DNA from: Theristus sp. LFF4_11
Lineage: Eukaryota; Nematoda; Chromadorea; Monhysterida; Xyalidae
Reading direction: 5' to 3'
Assembly: GCA_030248135.1 (NCBI GenBank)
Contig: JASANC010001391.1
Coordinates: 1-64,000 of the forward strand
DNA: 64,000 bases
Positions 1 through 9,460 of this stretch are shown here, piece after piece. Each line of letters starts with the position of its first letter. Position 1 is the first letter of the stretch. The translations under genes were made by a program, and so were the position numbers. The notes beneath the pieces are model-generated. The model saw nothing but the letters and a program-made list of their open reading frames with translations, was not told the origin of the DNA and made no database searches.

Positions 1-879
1 TCGTTTTCTAAAATGCAGTTTTATGATAGATTTACCGTAAGCGAAACCAAACGGTTTATCACTGTCTGTTTTTATAGCAATTTCAACCGAAGAAAACTGT
101 TTGTTTAGTACGGGAACGTAGTGGGGGGAGACGTATTCTTTATCAACAATTTCTCCGTACTTTCCACTGACGGGTACAATTTGTAGCAACGGAGCTTTTC
201 GGTTTCCCACAAACTGGGGTTCAATGAGACTACAGTAAATGTAAAGTGAATCAAGGCCAGCTCGTAAATCAGGCGGATACTTAGCTTTTAACAATTTCTG
301 TGTTGTGCGAAGCTCTGGAGATTCGAATCCTAGAATATACTGTAGCAGTGGGGAAAGATGAACTGATTTTACTAATGTATCATTGGCAGCACCTTTAAAT
401 ACTATTTTCTGCCTCGTAAAATCTAAATCAATAACAAAACTCTTTGTAGCATCCCACGTAGTTTTTGAACCGGGAAGTTCGGCGCTCTGCATGGATTTGT
501 GAATCATGTACACCAGTGCGTCAGCATTAGCGTAGTGCCCAGGCGGTACAACCACAAAATACCGAGTGCCGTCGTTTCGAACAATTTCAATATGATTCTG
601 ACGGGCAGAATATTCATAGTTTTTGTTTTCTCGTGGCTGATTGACTGTATCGTACCAATAATAATCATGCTCGTAGCTCGCTGTAGGGTGAGACACGAAT
701 TCATCGGTTATGTTATTCCACGTGTGTGGGTATTGAATTTTTACTAACCCAACTTCCCACTCTCCATCTAAGCGAATCTCTTCAGGCAGGCGAATACGAA
801 AGGATGAAGACGTGTTTTCTCGCGTAAAATGGTCACCAGACGGAGTATTAGACGGTAAACTCAAGTAGAAATCCTTCAT
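1..879 (-). CDS. Polinton minor capsid (penton-like) protein, 3' end beyond window
   Basis: An uninterrupted frame runs from ATG 879 to base 1 (293 codons, no stop), so the C-terminus is missing. The start reads MKDFYLSLPSNTPSG. It is followed by a pattern typical of Polinton penton-like proteins: an F-R-I-R-L-P strand, then GEWEVGL and a YPHTWNNI stretch, and later a Y-I-Y-C-S-L-I-E-P-Q-F-V-G segment around residue 215. In Polintons this protein is predicted to form the fivefold vertex of a virion. The ATG overlaps the stop of the upstream 72-residue gene as ATGA, which supports this start. The family call is from remembered motif pattern and gene context, with no alignment run. Protein is expected in viral-like capsids if the element makes particles. 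Confidence 0.75.
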   Translation of the reverse strand, partial: MKDFYLSLPSNTPSGDHFTRENTSSSFRIRLPEEIRLDGEWEVGLVKIQYPHTWNNITDEFVSHPTASYEHDYYWYDTVNQPRENKNYEYSARQNHIEIVRNDGTRYFVVVPPGHYANADALVYMIHKSMQSAELPGSKTTWDATKSFVIDLDFTRQKIVFKGAANDTLVKSVHLSPLLQYILGFESPELRTTQKLLKAKYPPDLRAGLDSLYIYCSLIEPQFVGNRKAPLLQIVPVSGKYGEIVDKEYVSPHYVPVLNKQFSSVEIAIKTDSDKPFGFAYGKSIIKLHFRKR

Positions 880-1094
880 TTTCGTTTCACTGTAGGATTA
901 GGAAGCAAGTATCCCAAAGAACTGCTCAAAAGTGCGGTCCACAACTGATTTTGATCCGTATTTATAGTCAAATTCACAATGGAACAAATAACGACCACAT
1001 AGATCATGAAAACCTGCATGAAGAACACAATTTCGTCTTTAGGAAGAAGGTAACCGAACAAATTCCAGGTGTGGTTATTTTCAGAGTTCTCCAT
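876..1094 (-). CDS. Small single-pass membrane protein of the Polinton
   Basis: This 72-codon frame starts at ATG 1094, overlaps the integrase end by 14 nt and shares 4 nt with the penton-like start. One hydrophobic segment is visible (around residues 24-45, FFMQVFMIYVVVICSIV), followed by a short polar tail ending in KRK. I do not recognise a family. Evidence that it is real is the overlap with two solid genes on the same strand and the clear membrane segment. Short membrane proteins are common in Polintons and adenovirus-like elements, but no function can be given. Confidence 0.55.
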   Translation of the reverse strand: MENSENNHTWNLFGYLLPKDEIVFFMQVFMIYVVVICSIVNLTINTDQNQLWTALLSSSLGYLLPNPTVKRK

Positions 1095-2133
1095 CGTTTA
1101 TCCACGAAGGTTTTTTCGCAGACTTCCAGGATACAAAATGCCACAGTTCGTTCTTTCTTTTCTCTGATTTCAAAATCCGTTTTATTTTTCGGGCTTTCGG
1201 AACAGTTATTCTCACCAGTTCTTCGTCGTAAAAAATTCCAGTAATAACTTCTCCTTCGAGATCTGTCAATTTATAAGTGGACGGGTACCTGTTTAGCACC
1301 TCTTTCACAACGAACACTTCGTCTGTGAAGTTTGGCAAATAACCTTTACTCAGCTTATGCTTTTCTTTGGTTATACGCACTTTTTCTCCAGGTTCAAATT
1401 TATGTTTTTTGATCACAAGATGTTTACCGTACAGTTTTTTCCACAGTTCACTTTCGTTCTTTCGGTTAACACTAGCGGGTGTGCATCCAATCGTTCTGTG
1501 ATAACTGTTATTTATAGCGTTTACGATCTTTGGCAGAACGTGTATGTAGGTGAGGGTTCGGTGTTTTGTAAAGTATCGCCATATTCTGCTTTTCAACGTC
1601 CTTATATACCTTTCAACAATGGCACATTTTACATCGGGACTGGTCGCAAGTCTGTGCTGAATATCATGACGACGTAAGATGTCCTGGAACGCTGATCCTC
1701 GAAACTCAAGACCAGAATCTGACGTTAGGTACCAGCACCGTCTACCTGAATCTTTTATAATTTTTTCAAATGCCTCTCCCGTTTCCTGTGGCGTTTTTCG
1801 CTTCAGTAGCTTAGCAAACACGAACCTGCTGAATACATCAATGCAAACTAAAATATAACTGTAGCCTTTATTGTGCTTTCTGATTTTACTCATATCCGCT
1901 AAATCAATCTGCCAATCAACATCAATTCCAGCAGTTTTTATTCGATTACGCGCTTTTGGCCGTCTTTTCTGTCTGTGTAAAGTATACGTATCCTGTTCCG
2001 TTAAAAAATCTCGAACAACTTTCCATGTTATATTTTTATTCCGTTTTTTAGCTTCACGATACACAGATTTCACACTACCAAAACAAGCAGCACTATCAGG
2101 ATTATAGTAAACATCAGTCAAGACTTTCGCCAT
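1081..2133 (-). CDS. Polinton integrase (retroviral-type DDE, rve fold)
   Basis: 350 residues from ATG 2133. The rve catalytic core is clear: D77 in WQIDLAD, D139 in LTSDSGLEF and E174 in AIVERYIRTL, with the last two 35 residues apart as in the D,D-35-E signature. The C-terminal third carries a beta-rich, SH3-like/chromo-like region (around residues 235-315, FEPGEKVRITKEK then KGYLPNFTDEVF and GIFYDEELVRI) typical of Polinton integrases. The enzyme joins the element's ends to host DNA and usually creates 6-bp target duplications. The start lies 16 nt inside the upstream gene's 3' end. All catalytic residues are present and the frame is intact. Confidence 0.95.
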   Translation of the reverse strand: MAKVLTDVYYNPDSAACFGSVKSVYREAKKRNKNITWKVVRDFLTEQDTYTLHRQKRRPKARNRIKTAGIDVDWQIDLADMSKIRKHNKGYSYILVCIDVFSRFVFAKLLKRKTPQETGEAFEKIIKDSGRRCWYLTSDSGLEFRGSAFQDILRRHDIQHRLATSPDVKCAIVERYIRTLKSRIWRYFTKHRTLTYIHVLPKIVNAINNSYHRTIGCTPASVNRKNESELWKKLYGKHLVIKKHKFEPGEKVRITKEKHKLSKGYLPNFTDEVFVVKEVLNRYPSTYKLTDLEGEVITGIFYDEELVRITVPKARKIKRILKSEKRKNELWHFVSWKSAKKPSWINDGEL

Positions 2134-2786
2134 TCTGGAATTTTATAAGGTCTGAATCGTGGTTCTCTTTTTCTGTCAACTCTTAGTTTCTGAGGAGCAT
2201 CAGGAGTTCTGTTCGGAGGTGTTGTGAACAAGTCCACTTCAGGTATTTCAATTTGTTTCCACAACTCTCGGTTATTTATAGCGGTCCGAGGTACGTTACT
2301 GTCCAACAGAAGTTTACCAAACTCTCTCCACCCGCGAACACCTGTCTGATTTCCGCGACCAGGTTTCACAAACTGCTGAATCAAATCAAGCACATTCGAC
2401 CCTTTTATCACTTCGCCATTGTGTATTAGTTCATTTCGTTCATTCCAGCGAATATTCGTGTTATTTTTAATATGACCCAGAAGTAAACGGGCTTTGGCGA
2501 CATAGGTTTTAGGTATGGTTTCCAGTATTTTTTCACCGGAGTAACCATTTTCACGAGGTTCTTCTACTTTTATCGCCTTTTTAAGTTCATTGTCGCGAAC
2601 AGCCAAGTATCTCTGCAACACCTGTCCATACTCTTTAGTTTTAACGTCTGCTGGGAGGTCATTGTTCTGCATTATGCGTTTCATCGATTCGTCAAGTTCA
2701 TTCAAATATTCTGTGGGTGCTGTATCAAAGTGGTTCTTTAATAACATACTCTGCGGAACAAGCGCCATTTTACGTGTAAACTCCAT
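2118..2786 (-). CDS. Conserved Polinton protein of unknown function, 222 residues
   Basis: The frame opens at ATG 2786, overlapping the upstream stop by one base (TGATG). It reads MEFTRKMALVPQSMLLKN, then a helical charged region with NELDESMKRIMQ and YGQVLQRYLAVRD, a middle part near NGEVIKGSNVLDLIQQFV, and a basic proline-containing tail (KREPRFRPYKIPEW). I recall similar 'ALVP...LDxxM...ILxxxxLxxxxK...YxxxLQRYL' proteins beside integrase in other metazoan Polintons, but the biochemical role is unknown to me. Position between the basic capsid-associated-like gene and integrase suggests a virion or core protein; that is inference. Confidence 0.7.
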   Translation of the reverse strand: MEFTRKMALVPQSMLLKNHFDTAPTEYLNELDESMKRIMQNNDLPADVKTKEYGQVLQRYLAVRDNELKKAIKVEEPRENGYSGEKILETIPKTYVAKARLLLGHIKNNTNIRWNERNELIHNGEVIKGSNVLDLIQQFVKPGRGNQTGVRGWREFGKLLLDSNVPRTAINNRELWKQIEIPEVDLFTTPPNRTPDAPQKLRVDRKREPRFRPYKIPEWRKS

Positions 2787-3136
2787 CACTTTGAAAGTGC
2801 GTTTCCTACTGCTTCACCAACAAACCCCGCAATCAAGCTAAGCGCTGGGGCCAAAATAACGGGAAGAAAACCTCCTTTCTGAACAATCAAACGTTTCTTT
2901 ATGCTAGTGTTCAGTTTTCGGTCCGTCAGTTTTCGAAGAATGCTTTTATAGTGTTTCAACTGCTTTTTCTGACGTCTGGATAGCTTTATAGGACCGTGAA
3001 GAGCGTTATCGACAATTTCGCAGATAGCCAGTATCAGATCAGCATCACAAGATTCCAAAATTCCTTTTCGCTGACGTTTAGGCACTTTCTTTAAAATTTT
3101 AAGCATCTCCCAGTTTCGTTTTATACGCGCGGACAT
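2786..3136 (-). CDS. Conserved basic Polinton protein with hydrophobic C-terminus
   Basis: 116 residues from ATG 3136 (MSARIKRNWEMLKILKK), a start that overlaps the ATPase end by 16 nt. The protein is strongly basic (for example LSRRQKKQLKHYKSILRKL). It ends in a glycine-rich hydrophobic segment after KGGF (residues about 87-116, LPVILAPALSLIAGFVGEA). This layout, a basic body followed by a KGGFL-type hydrophobic tail, recurs in Polintons. It resembles small DNA- or membrane-associated core proteins of adenovirus-like particles, but I cannot assign a precise function. The frame is also open upstream to a GTG at 3181; the internal ATG is preferred. Confidence 0.7.
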   Translation of the reverse strand: MSARIKRNWEMLKILKKVPKRQRKGILESCDADLILAICEIVDNALHGPIKLSRRQKKQLKHYKSILRKLTDRKLNTSIKKRLIVQKGGFLPVILAPALSLIAGFVGEAVGNALSK

Positions 3137-3771
3137 TTCGGAATATATACCCAGCAAACGGGCTCGTCTGGGAAGATACACGTACGAAGTCGAATACTAT
3201 CGTCGGTGGTAGGTTCGTTATCGACCAGCAAATAACCAAATGGTGAAGAACAAGCGTCTCGGAAACTTTCGAGAAAGTATTTATGCTGTCCAGGGTACAA
3301 CTGTTTCGCTAAATTCACAACCTGAAGTCTGTCAGAAGGATTCTTTAGTAGCACTAGGTAGTGGCTATTTATACGCGCCGTTCGAAGGTTATTGTAGAAC
3401 AAGTTCTGTACAATGTGTATCACGGCAATATTCCAATGATGTGAACCACGACAAAACAGGCTGATCAAGTCTTCGTTTTTCTGTTTACTCAATAACTGCA
3501 TTAGATCGTCACAAACTACTAGTTTTTGTTCTGTTCTATTACTTTTCAGAGTCTCCAAGTCAGGTATTCCTTCGATGAGTTCTAGGTTATGAACTTTCAG
3601 GAGATCTTTATAACCGTCCTGCCATTCACCGTAGCACCACAATATTTTCTGCGGTGGAGGACTGATCATTCGATCCGCATTCAGTATCAGACGTTTCGTC
3701 CACTCTGTTTTTCCGCTTCGAGTCGGACCAGCAACGACACAAGTAAAGGGAAACTTTAACGATACATCCAT
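3121..3771 (-). CDS. Polinton FtsK/HerA-type genome-packaging ATPase
   Basis: 216 residues from ATG 3771. The Walker A motif GPTRSGKT is at residues 15-22, and a Walker B-like strand KLVVCDDLM is near residues 82-90. A following segment (LFCRGSHHWNIAVIHIVQNLF) fits the HerA/FtsK packaging-ATPase layout, with a polar glutamine just after the strand, as in adenovirus/Polinton ATPases. The short size is normal for this family. The protein would pump element DNA into a capsid in the nucleus. The ATG lies inside the 3' part of the preceding small membrane ORF (3626-3862), and the stop overlaps the next gene. Confidence 0.92.
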   Translation of the reverse strand: MDVSLKFPFTCVVAGPTRSGKTEWTKRLILNADRMISPPPQKILWCYGEWQDGYKDLLKVHNLELIEGIPDLETLKSNRTEQKLVVCDDLMQLLSKQKNEDLISLFCRGSHHWNIAVIHIVQNLFYNNLRTARINSHYLVLLKNPSDRLQVVNLAKQLYPGQHKYFLESFRDACSSPFGYLLVDNEPTTDDSIRLRTCIFPDEPVCWVYIPKCPRV

Positions 3772-3862
3772 AGCACAGAAGCAGGATCAAGAGTGCGACT
3801 ATGAATGCGGGTATTTCTGTATTCTTTAAATACTGCCCACAAGGAGTTTCAGGCAATTTCAT
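3626..3862 (-). CDS. Possible small membrane protein overlapping the ATPase start
   Basis: 78 codons from ATG 3862 (MKLPETPCGQYL); an in-frame ATG at 3877 would give 83. A strong transmembrane segment (IPAFIVALLILLLCYGCIV) is followed by a cysteine-containing basic stretch and an acidic tail. It overlaps the ATPase start by about 146 nt in another frame, so it may be a true overlapping gene or a chance frame. Support comes from the membrane segment and the ATG position 14 nt inside the previous small ORF. No family recognised. Confidence 0.4.
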   Translation of the reverse strand: MKLPETPCGQYLKNTEIPAFIVALLILLLCYGCIVKVSLYLCRCWSDSKRKNRVDETSDTECGSNDQSSTAENIVVLR

Positions 3863-3983
3863 TTTCAATCCAATCATAAAGTCTGGCAAAGCAATTACAT
3901 ACAATTTCACACAATTCAATCACAGCAGAAGAACAAGTGAAGCACACAAAAGGCACTGAAATCAAGACAAGAAATTCAATCAT
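3849..3983 (-). CDS. Possible 44-residue membrane peptide after the polymerase gene
   Basis: A very short frame from ATG 3983 whose start overlaps the polymerase stop (ATGATTGA). It begins MIEFLVLISVPFVCF and is mostly hydrophobic. Start-stop overlap on both sides matches the packing of the surrounding genes. At this length, chance is a real alternative. Confidence 0.3.
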   Translation of the reverse strand: MIEFLVLISVPFVCFTCSSAVIELCEIVCNCFARLYDWIENEIA

Positions 3984-6900
3984 ATCCAAATGGCAAAGTC
4001 GAACCGTCCGGCAAAATACGGCGCTTATCGTAGACAACACGATAGCGCTTACGCAATGTTTTCGTCACAATTTCACAATCCTGATCACGACGAATCGCAT
4101 CCAGCACAACGTCGATGTTTCGCTGCGTCCCAGCACGGATGAACTCTTTCACCAGTTTCTTCAGTGTTTCGAAATTCAGTCGTTTCGCCGTGGTCGAATT
4201 CAGCGTGATTCCACGAACTTTCACCTGCTCTTTCACTTCGTTTTTCGGTGTGCGCATGCGGTAGGCGTAGACCTGATGAGAGTTCTTTATATACCATCAG
4301 TTAAGATCGAAGGGTAAAAGATAAACTTACTTTAGGACCTCCACTGACAAACTCCTCGATCCAACCACCGTCCAATTCATCGGTCATGCCACCCAAGTAG
4401 TCCGTGTAGTCGGGTTTGTAGCTGCCAGGCGTGTACAAGTAGATGCACGAGTCTAAAATGTATGTTTATCTGTAGTATTTTTATCAAAGTACTAGATGTT
4501 ACATGTGAAACTTATAACAACCTGTGTCAAAGTACAGCACGTTTTCGCCCAGTCGTTCGAGATACGAGTGTAGTTTCAGCCGAGCGTACGCGGTGACAAA
4601 GGCAGCAATGATCGGATTCGAGTTCGGTGACTCCTGCACGAAGCTGTCGGCCTGAAATGCTTTTCAAGGTATAGATTAATGTTTTCAAGGTTCACTAAGG
4701 TATAGACTAATGTTTTCAAGGTTAAGTTACAAGTTTTCATACCTTCGAGTACGAAACGGCCACCATCTGCGAACTGACGATTCGGATGCTGTGGATTTCG
4801 TTCGCTGCGTCGAACACCACTCTGAAGTACTCTTCGGGTTCGGTGAACAGCTCAGTTTTCGGCAGAGTGTTTCGCTGGCCAAACTTTCCCCAGAATGAAT
4901 TCAGCCCAAGTTTCGCCAAACTGCGGAGCGCTTCGTTTCGGGCGATTTTCGATGGATCGAGCTGCACACCTTCGTGTTCAAAGTATCGGCGCACATAGTC
5001 GGCGCGGTCTTCTTCGGTTTTCACCCATGAGGGCCAGCCGGAAGCTTCCTGTTTTATTTTCAGGAAACTGTTCACATAGCGCGTGAAAAGTCCGGTCGAC
5101 TCGTCGGTTCCGTCGTATTCGGCCCATTCGTCAAAGTGGTAGACTTCGATGACGCGACTGATGCGGTAGCCGGACTCCAGAGCTTTGTAGATTTCCGGTG
5201 TGGTCCATGTCCCCGTCAACTGTCGTTCGCTGTCAGAGTGCCGGCACACTGCGTTCTCACGAGTTTCGGCGCAAGTGCGGCAGAGCGGGAACAACAGTTT
5301 CTGATGGTTTCGGAAGGGGAGAATGGGATGGAGCAGACGACGTGGAGGAATAATGGCGCATTTCATCAGTCCATGGTAGGGTCGCTTCGTTTCGCTGACT
5401 TCGTCAAAGTTTTCGGTGATGATTTTCGGGTGGCCAACTGGAAGTCGGGCGTATTTACACACCCAGGGGTAGAGACTGGTGACGTCGCAGTAGCCGATCT
5501 TTTCGCCTGGTCCGCATTTGTGGTAGAGTTTCACGGCATTCGTGCGGCCTGTAAAAGGTTTCAAGATTTCGAGCAATCATTCGTGCAAGAAGTTTCAAGA
5601 TTTCAAACAATTTACAAAATAAAGAAATACCTCCAAAGAATGCATCGCGAGGATCAAGTGGATCGTCAATGTCGACCGAGCGGAAGAACACAGCCATTTC
5701 CGGATTATCAGCAAGCTGTCGCTTCAACTGACACTCCCAGACGCTGCGGATGCGGAAACCGTGCCCCTCCAGGAATCGCTCGCGTGTTTTCGTGGACTGG
5801 TACGCCTCGTCGGCGGTCAGCGTGGACATCGGCAGCCGATTATGCCGGTTCGGGAAACAACGATGACAGCCGTGGAACGCCTGTAAACAATTTCGTTAAG
5901 TTTTGTTTTACGGCTGATGTTTCACAGAAAGTTAATTACTTACACATCCGTAGAATTCGAAGATGACAAGTCCGTTCGGGCGCAGAAGACCGTCGACTTT
6001 ATAGTGGCCAACTCGCTGCTCGCCACCGTTTCGGGCGTGGGCAATGTCGAGGTTTTCGCTGTGCGCCAGGAACTTCAGCCACTTTATCGCGATGATGCTG
6101 TGTCGGTCGTTCTTCCTGTAGCCGAGGTGTGGGACAACACCGATGGATCGCTGCGGCAGGAAGTTTTTTCGGTAGAGGGCCATGCAAGTCGAGGCGATGG
6201 TGGTGGCCTCGACGAACGGATCGGTGTCAAACAGATCGAGCAAGATGCGGCGGAAGGTCATGCAACCCTGTCTCAAGATGGAAACATCCTGACGACAGTA
6301 CATGACCAGATCGCGCTGGAAATCGAACTGATCGCCTCGGCGGACTGCGTCATTGTACCAGCTGTAGAACTCGTCACGAGGTTTCGGTTTCATGCCTCCA
6401 ACGCCGTAGAACCTGAAATTCAAGGTTTAAAAGACTCGTGCAAAAACCGTAGAATCTGAAATTTAAAAAGAAGCAAGTAGAGAACAAACCAAGCGTCGGG
6501 CAGATCGCCGCGGTAGTCCCAGTTTTCGCACCGGTTAAACAGATGCGGGAAATAGCCTTTATCACCGTCGATGCCAAAGGCTTTCGGGATAGCGCTGAGG
6601 GCGAACGGCAGGTAGTTCAGCGAGTCGAGCACAGTTACATTCGCAGCGGTGAGTTTCATCAACTCAAGGCCACGAGTGATCACGGTCGGCACATGGGCGT
6701 TTCGGTAGAGCCACTGCATGATGAACTGCGAGTCGAAACCTGTAGAAAAAACAGTGATGAGGTACACTTTATGATAACAATAAGTTAATTCAAAAATACC
6801 TCGAGCATTATGGGCAATGGCGATGCAACCCTTATTCTCTTCAGAGAACAAGTAGTCACAGAATCGATCCAATGCGTCGTCGCCCACAAAATCTTTCGCC

Positions 6901-8670
6901 CGGTCGCCACATGTCGGACAGCGTTCGCTCAGTGGTTTGTCGCAGCAACGGTCGCACGCCTTCTGCACACAACAGCAATTCACGCGGTGCTGGAAGACAG
7001 AGCCCTCGGGCGTTTCGTCAACAACAGTGTCCTGGGTCGTCTGCAAAGAAAACAATTTTCATTCTATTTAAACCTGGGAAAAAGGACAACATAAAAATAT
7101 TTAAAGATTTTTTTACTTCAAAGTCAAAAAAGATGAAGCTCGGCTTTTTGTTTCGCGGCTTCGATGGTGGACCCATGTAGCACTGATGATCGGCAGTCAC
7201 CTGCTCGTGACACAGATGACACTCCACATGACCGCAAACGTGATCCTAAAAGAATTTTAAAAATTGACAAAAAAATTCAGACAAAAAGAGTACGTTTAAG
7301 TTATTCAAGAAAGCAGTTATCAACACCTTTTTTTTATTTCGATGGATGGTGGCGCCACAATCACACCGCTGAACTCGAGCGCAAGTGGACGTTTCGAGTT
7401 TCTGGCGCTTTCCGTCGGATTCAGCAAAGTAGGTGTGCGTGGCTTTGTGTTTTTCAAAGCACTGCGGCGAGACGAACCAACGACGGCAGTCTGTGCAATA
7501 CGTCGAGCCAGCACGAGTGCATTCGCCAACGCTGTAGCACGAGCGGCACCGATGACCGCAAGCCGCATGGGAATTCGGGCGACTGTATCCCTTTTTACAG
7601 TACTCGCAGAAATAGTTCTTCTCGATGAAACCGGGAACTGAGCGGAGAACGTCGAAATGTTCGTCATGCAGCAGCAAATCGAGCGGGGTTCCGGTTTTCG
7701 CGCCGTCGAAAATAAACGTCATCATCTCATCAGCGCTGAGAACACGAATTCTGTAGCCGGGCATGACGTTCTGGAACATTTGTAGCTCGGGAAGTCCGCA
7801 GGATTTCTCATTTCCGGTCAGCCCAGCCAATCGTGTGAGTTCGAGCGCGAGTTTCTTCTGACGGGTGTGTCGCTGTTTGTCTCCTTTTCTGACTGCTTCC
7901 CATTCAGTGTGTTTTTCTTTACTGTCGTCTTTGTGCGCGCGGGCTTTCGCCGTCACCAGTGCGCGAGCGAGACACAAATTATCGGTGTTTTCGATTTTCA
8001 CGATACTGCCACCCGGCCCAAACTTTTTCTCCAACCATTTGTTCAAGTTTCCACGGTACGGACGGCGAGGACCGCGACCGACCGGTGCAACAACACGAGT
8101 GAAACGCCAAGTCATACGATCATCGATGGAGAAATTTTCGTTCGACTGCTGCACTTTCTCAATGACACGCAAAATTCGATCGCCAGACAACTCGGCACGA
8201 TCGCAAAACGGCACAAGAATCGGATCGGGCAAATCGGGATGTCGAATTTCAACGCCAACTCGATCTCGATCGTTCGCACCGCTGTAGGCATGATTCAGCA
8301 GTCGGTCGAACGCGTCGGTGGAAAACTGGTGAATATCGGCAACATCGTCAAGATCTTCGAACTGGACATCGAAGGCGGTTCCGGAGGTGTTCAGACGTTT
8401 CACGCGCTGCTCAAACTTTTTTGTCGCTGTCATGTGAGGCCCAAAGCGCTGCGTCCCCACCGCACCACCACCCTGCGCCTCGGCAATCCAATCATCGTCG
8501 TCCGACCACTCGATCTCATCGTCAGCCTGCCTGCCATCATCGTCTGACCAATCGCTGTCACCTGACCAATCGCTGTAGTCGAGCGTGGAACGTGATTCAT
8601 CATCAGTGAGAGCGCCCAGAAGATCATCGTCAAATTCGCTGTCGAAAGACATTTCACTGAGAGACGCCAT
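3976..8670 (-). CDS. Polinton protein-primed family B DNA polymerase, ten exons
   Basis: Exons (descending): 8670-7327, 7245-7117, 7040-6800, 6739-6490, 6412-5944, 5880-5631, 5548-4743, 4651-4522, 4452-4331, 4272-3976. All nine introns are GT-AG, 58-91 bp, and the exons sum to 4,038 nt, exactly 1,345 codons plus stop. The N-terminal 360 residues hold an acidic start and a TDNLCLARALV region found in Polinton polymerases. Cys/His pairs (about 370-480) look like zinc binding. Exonuclease motifs: FFDFE (about 487), HNARGFDS (566) and YCRQDV (693). Polymerase motifs: DVTSLYPW (916), LGLNSFWGKF (1108) and YFDTDS (1203). The last motif is split by intron 8 inside its second aspartate codon. The enzyme copies the element using a protein primer. 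All catalytic residues are present. Confidence 0.94.
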
Positions 8671-8886
8671 GACTGACTGATCTTGCAGAAAACCCGGCCT
8701 TATATGTGAAAGCTTGCGGCGAAATCGGGTGTCAAATCACAAAAAGTAACATTGCGTCTATATAACACACGTGGACCCAATGCAAAACATGGTGCCATAT
8801 CCACTTGGTAACGCGGACGCATCAAAATGTATATATAAGGGTTCAATTTCAAGATTTTTTTATCATTGATCAGTCGAAAACAAAAA
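8671..8886. promoter_or_regulatory. Bidirectional promoter region between polymerase and a divergent small gene
   Basis: The 216-bp gap separates two head-to-head starts (8670 minus, 8887 plus). A TATA-like ATATAAGG lies on the minus strand at about 8698-8705, roughly 30 bp before the polymerase ATG. TATATATAAGG lies on the plus strand at about 8828-8838, about 50 bp before the other ATG. The positions suggest each is a core promoter; this is inference from sequence only. Confidence 0.5.
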
Positions 8887-9460
8887 ATGGAATCGTCTAT
8901 CCTCGATTTTCTGGGTGATTTCTCCGATGAGAGTCAGATGCCGGAAACCCAGCCCGATGTTTCGGAGAGTCAGATGGCGAAATCGGCCGATGAAGCTGCA
9001 AAGGGCGCTGAACGAAAGAACGAGAAACCGGCGAAACGTCGCAGTGAGGTGAAGTGGGTCAATTGAACTACGTTTTATTAGGAACTAAAACTTATTTAAA
9101 ACTAGAGATAAACGTTCGACTTAATTATTCCAGAATCCCGGTGACCCGAAAAACGCGAAACAGGCGACGTTCGTGGCACCAGCACCACCACCGGTTCGTC
9201 GGCAGAATGCCACACCGCAGTTTCCGTCGACGCAGCCACGTCCCAGTGTGCCCGTGGAGAACATGCCGCTGCCCGTGTCACAGCGTCCGAAGACGTTGAG
9301 TTTGAAGATGCCGACCGACGAACAGAAGAAAGAATTTATAAAACAGAAAACCTTTGGAAAGACACAGGAGTTTTGTATTGATTCAAAAAAGAATCCGTTT
9401 GTGTTTAAAAACACTTTGATTGTGAACGTGTACGGTGATGGTGGTGATCACTCTGCTTAG
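8887..9460 (+). CDS. Two-exon small Polinton gene of unknown function
   Basis: Exon 1 is 8887-9048 and exon 2 is 9134-9460. The 85-bp intron has GTGAAG at the donor and TTATTCCAG at the acceptor. Joining keeps one frame of 162 codons. The product starts MESSILDFLGDFSDES, is acidic at the start and basic in the middle (RKNEKPAKRR), has a proline-rich centre, and ends with a lysine-rich helix-like stretch and a short beta-like tail. I do not recognise the family. It is the only gene on the plus strand of the element and is followed by AATAAA at about 9532. A packaging, regulatory or terminal-protein role is possible but unsupported. Confidence 0.6.

Noticed and set aside
7164..8609. Several long plus-strand frames opposite the polymerase exon 1
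   Set aside because: Shadow frames of a GC-rich coding exon; the minus strand carries recognisable motifs.
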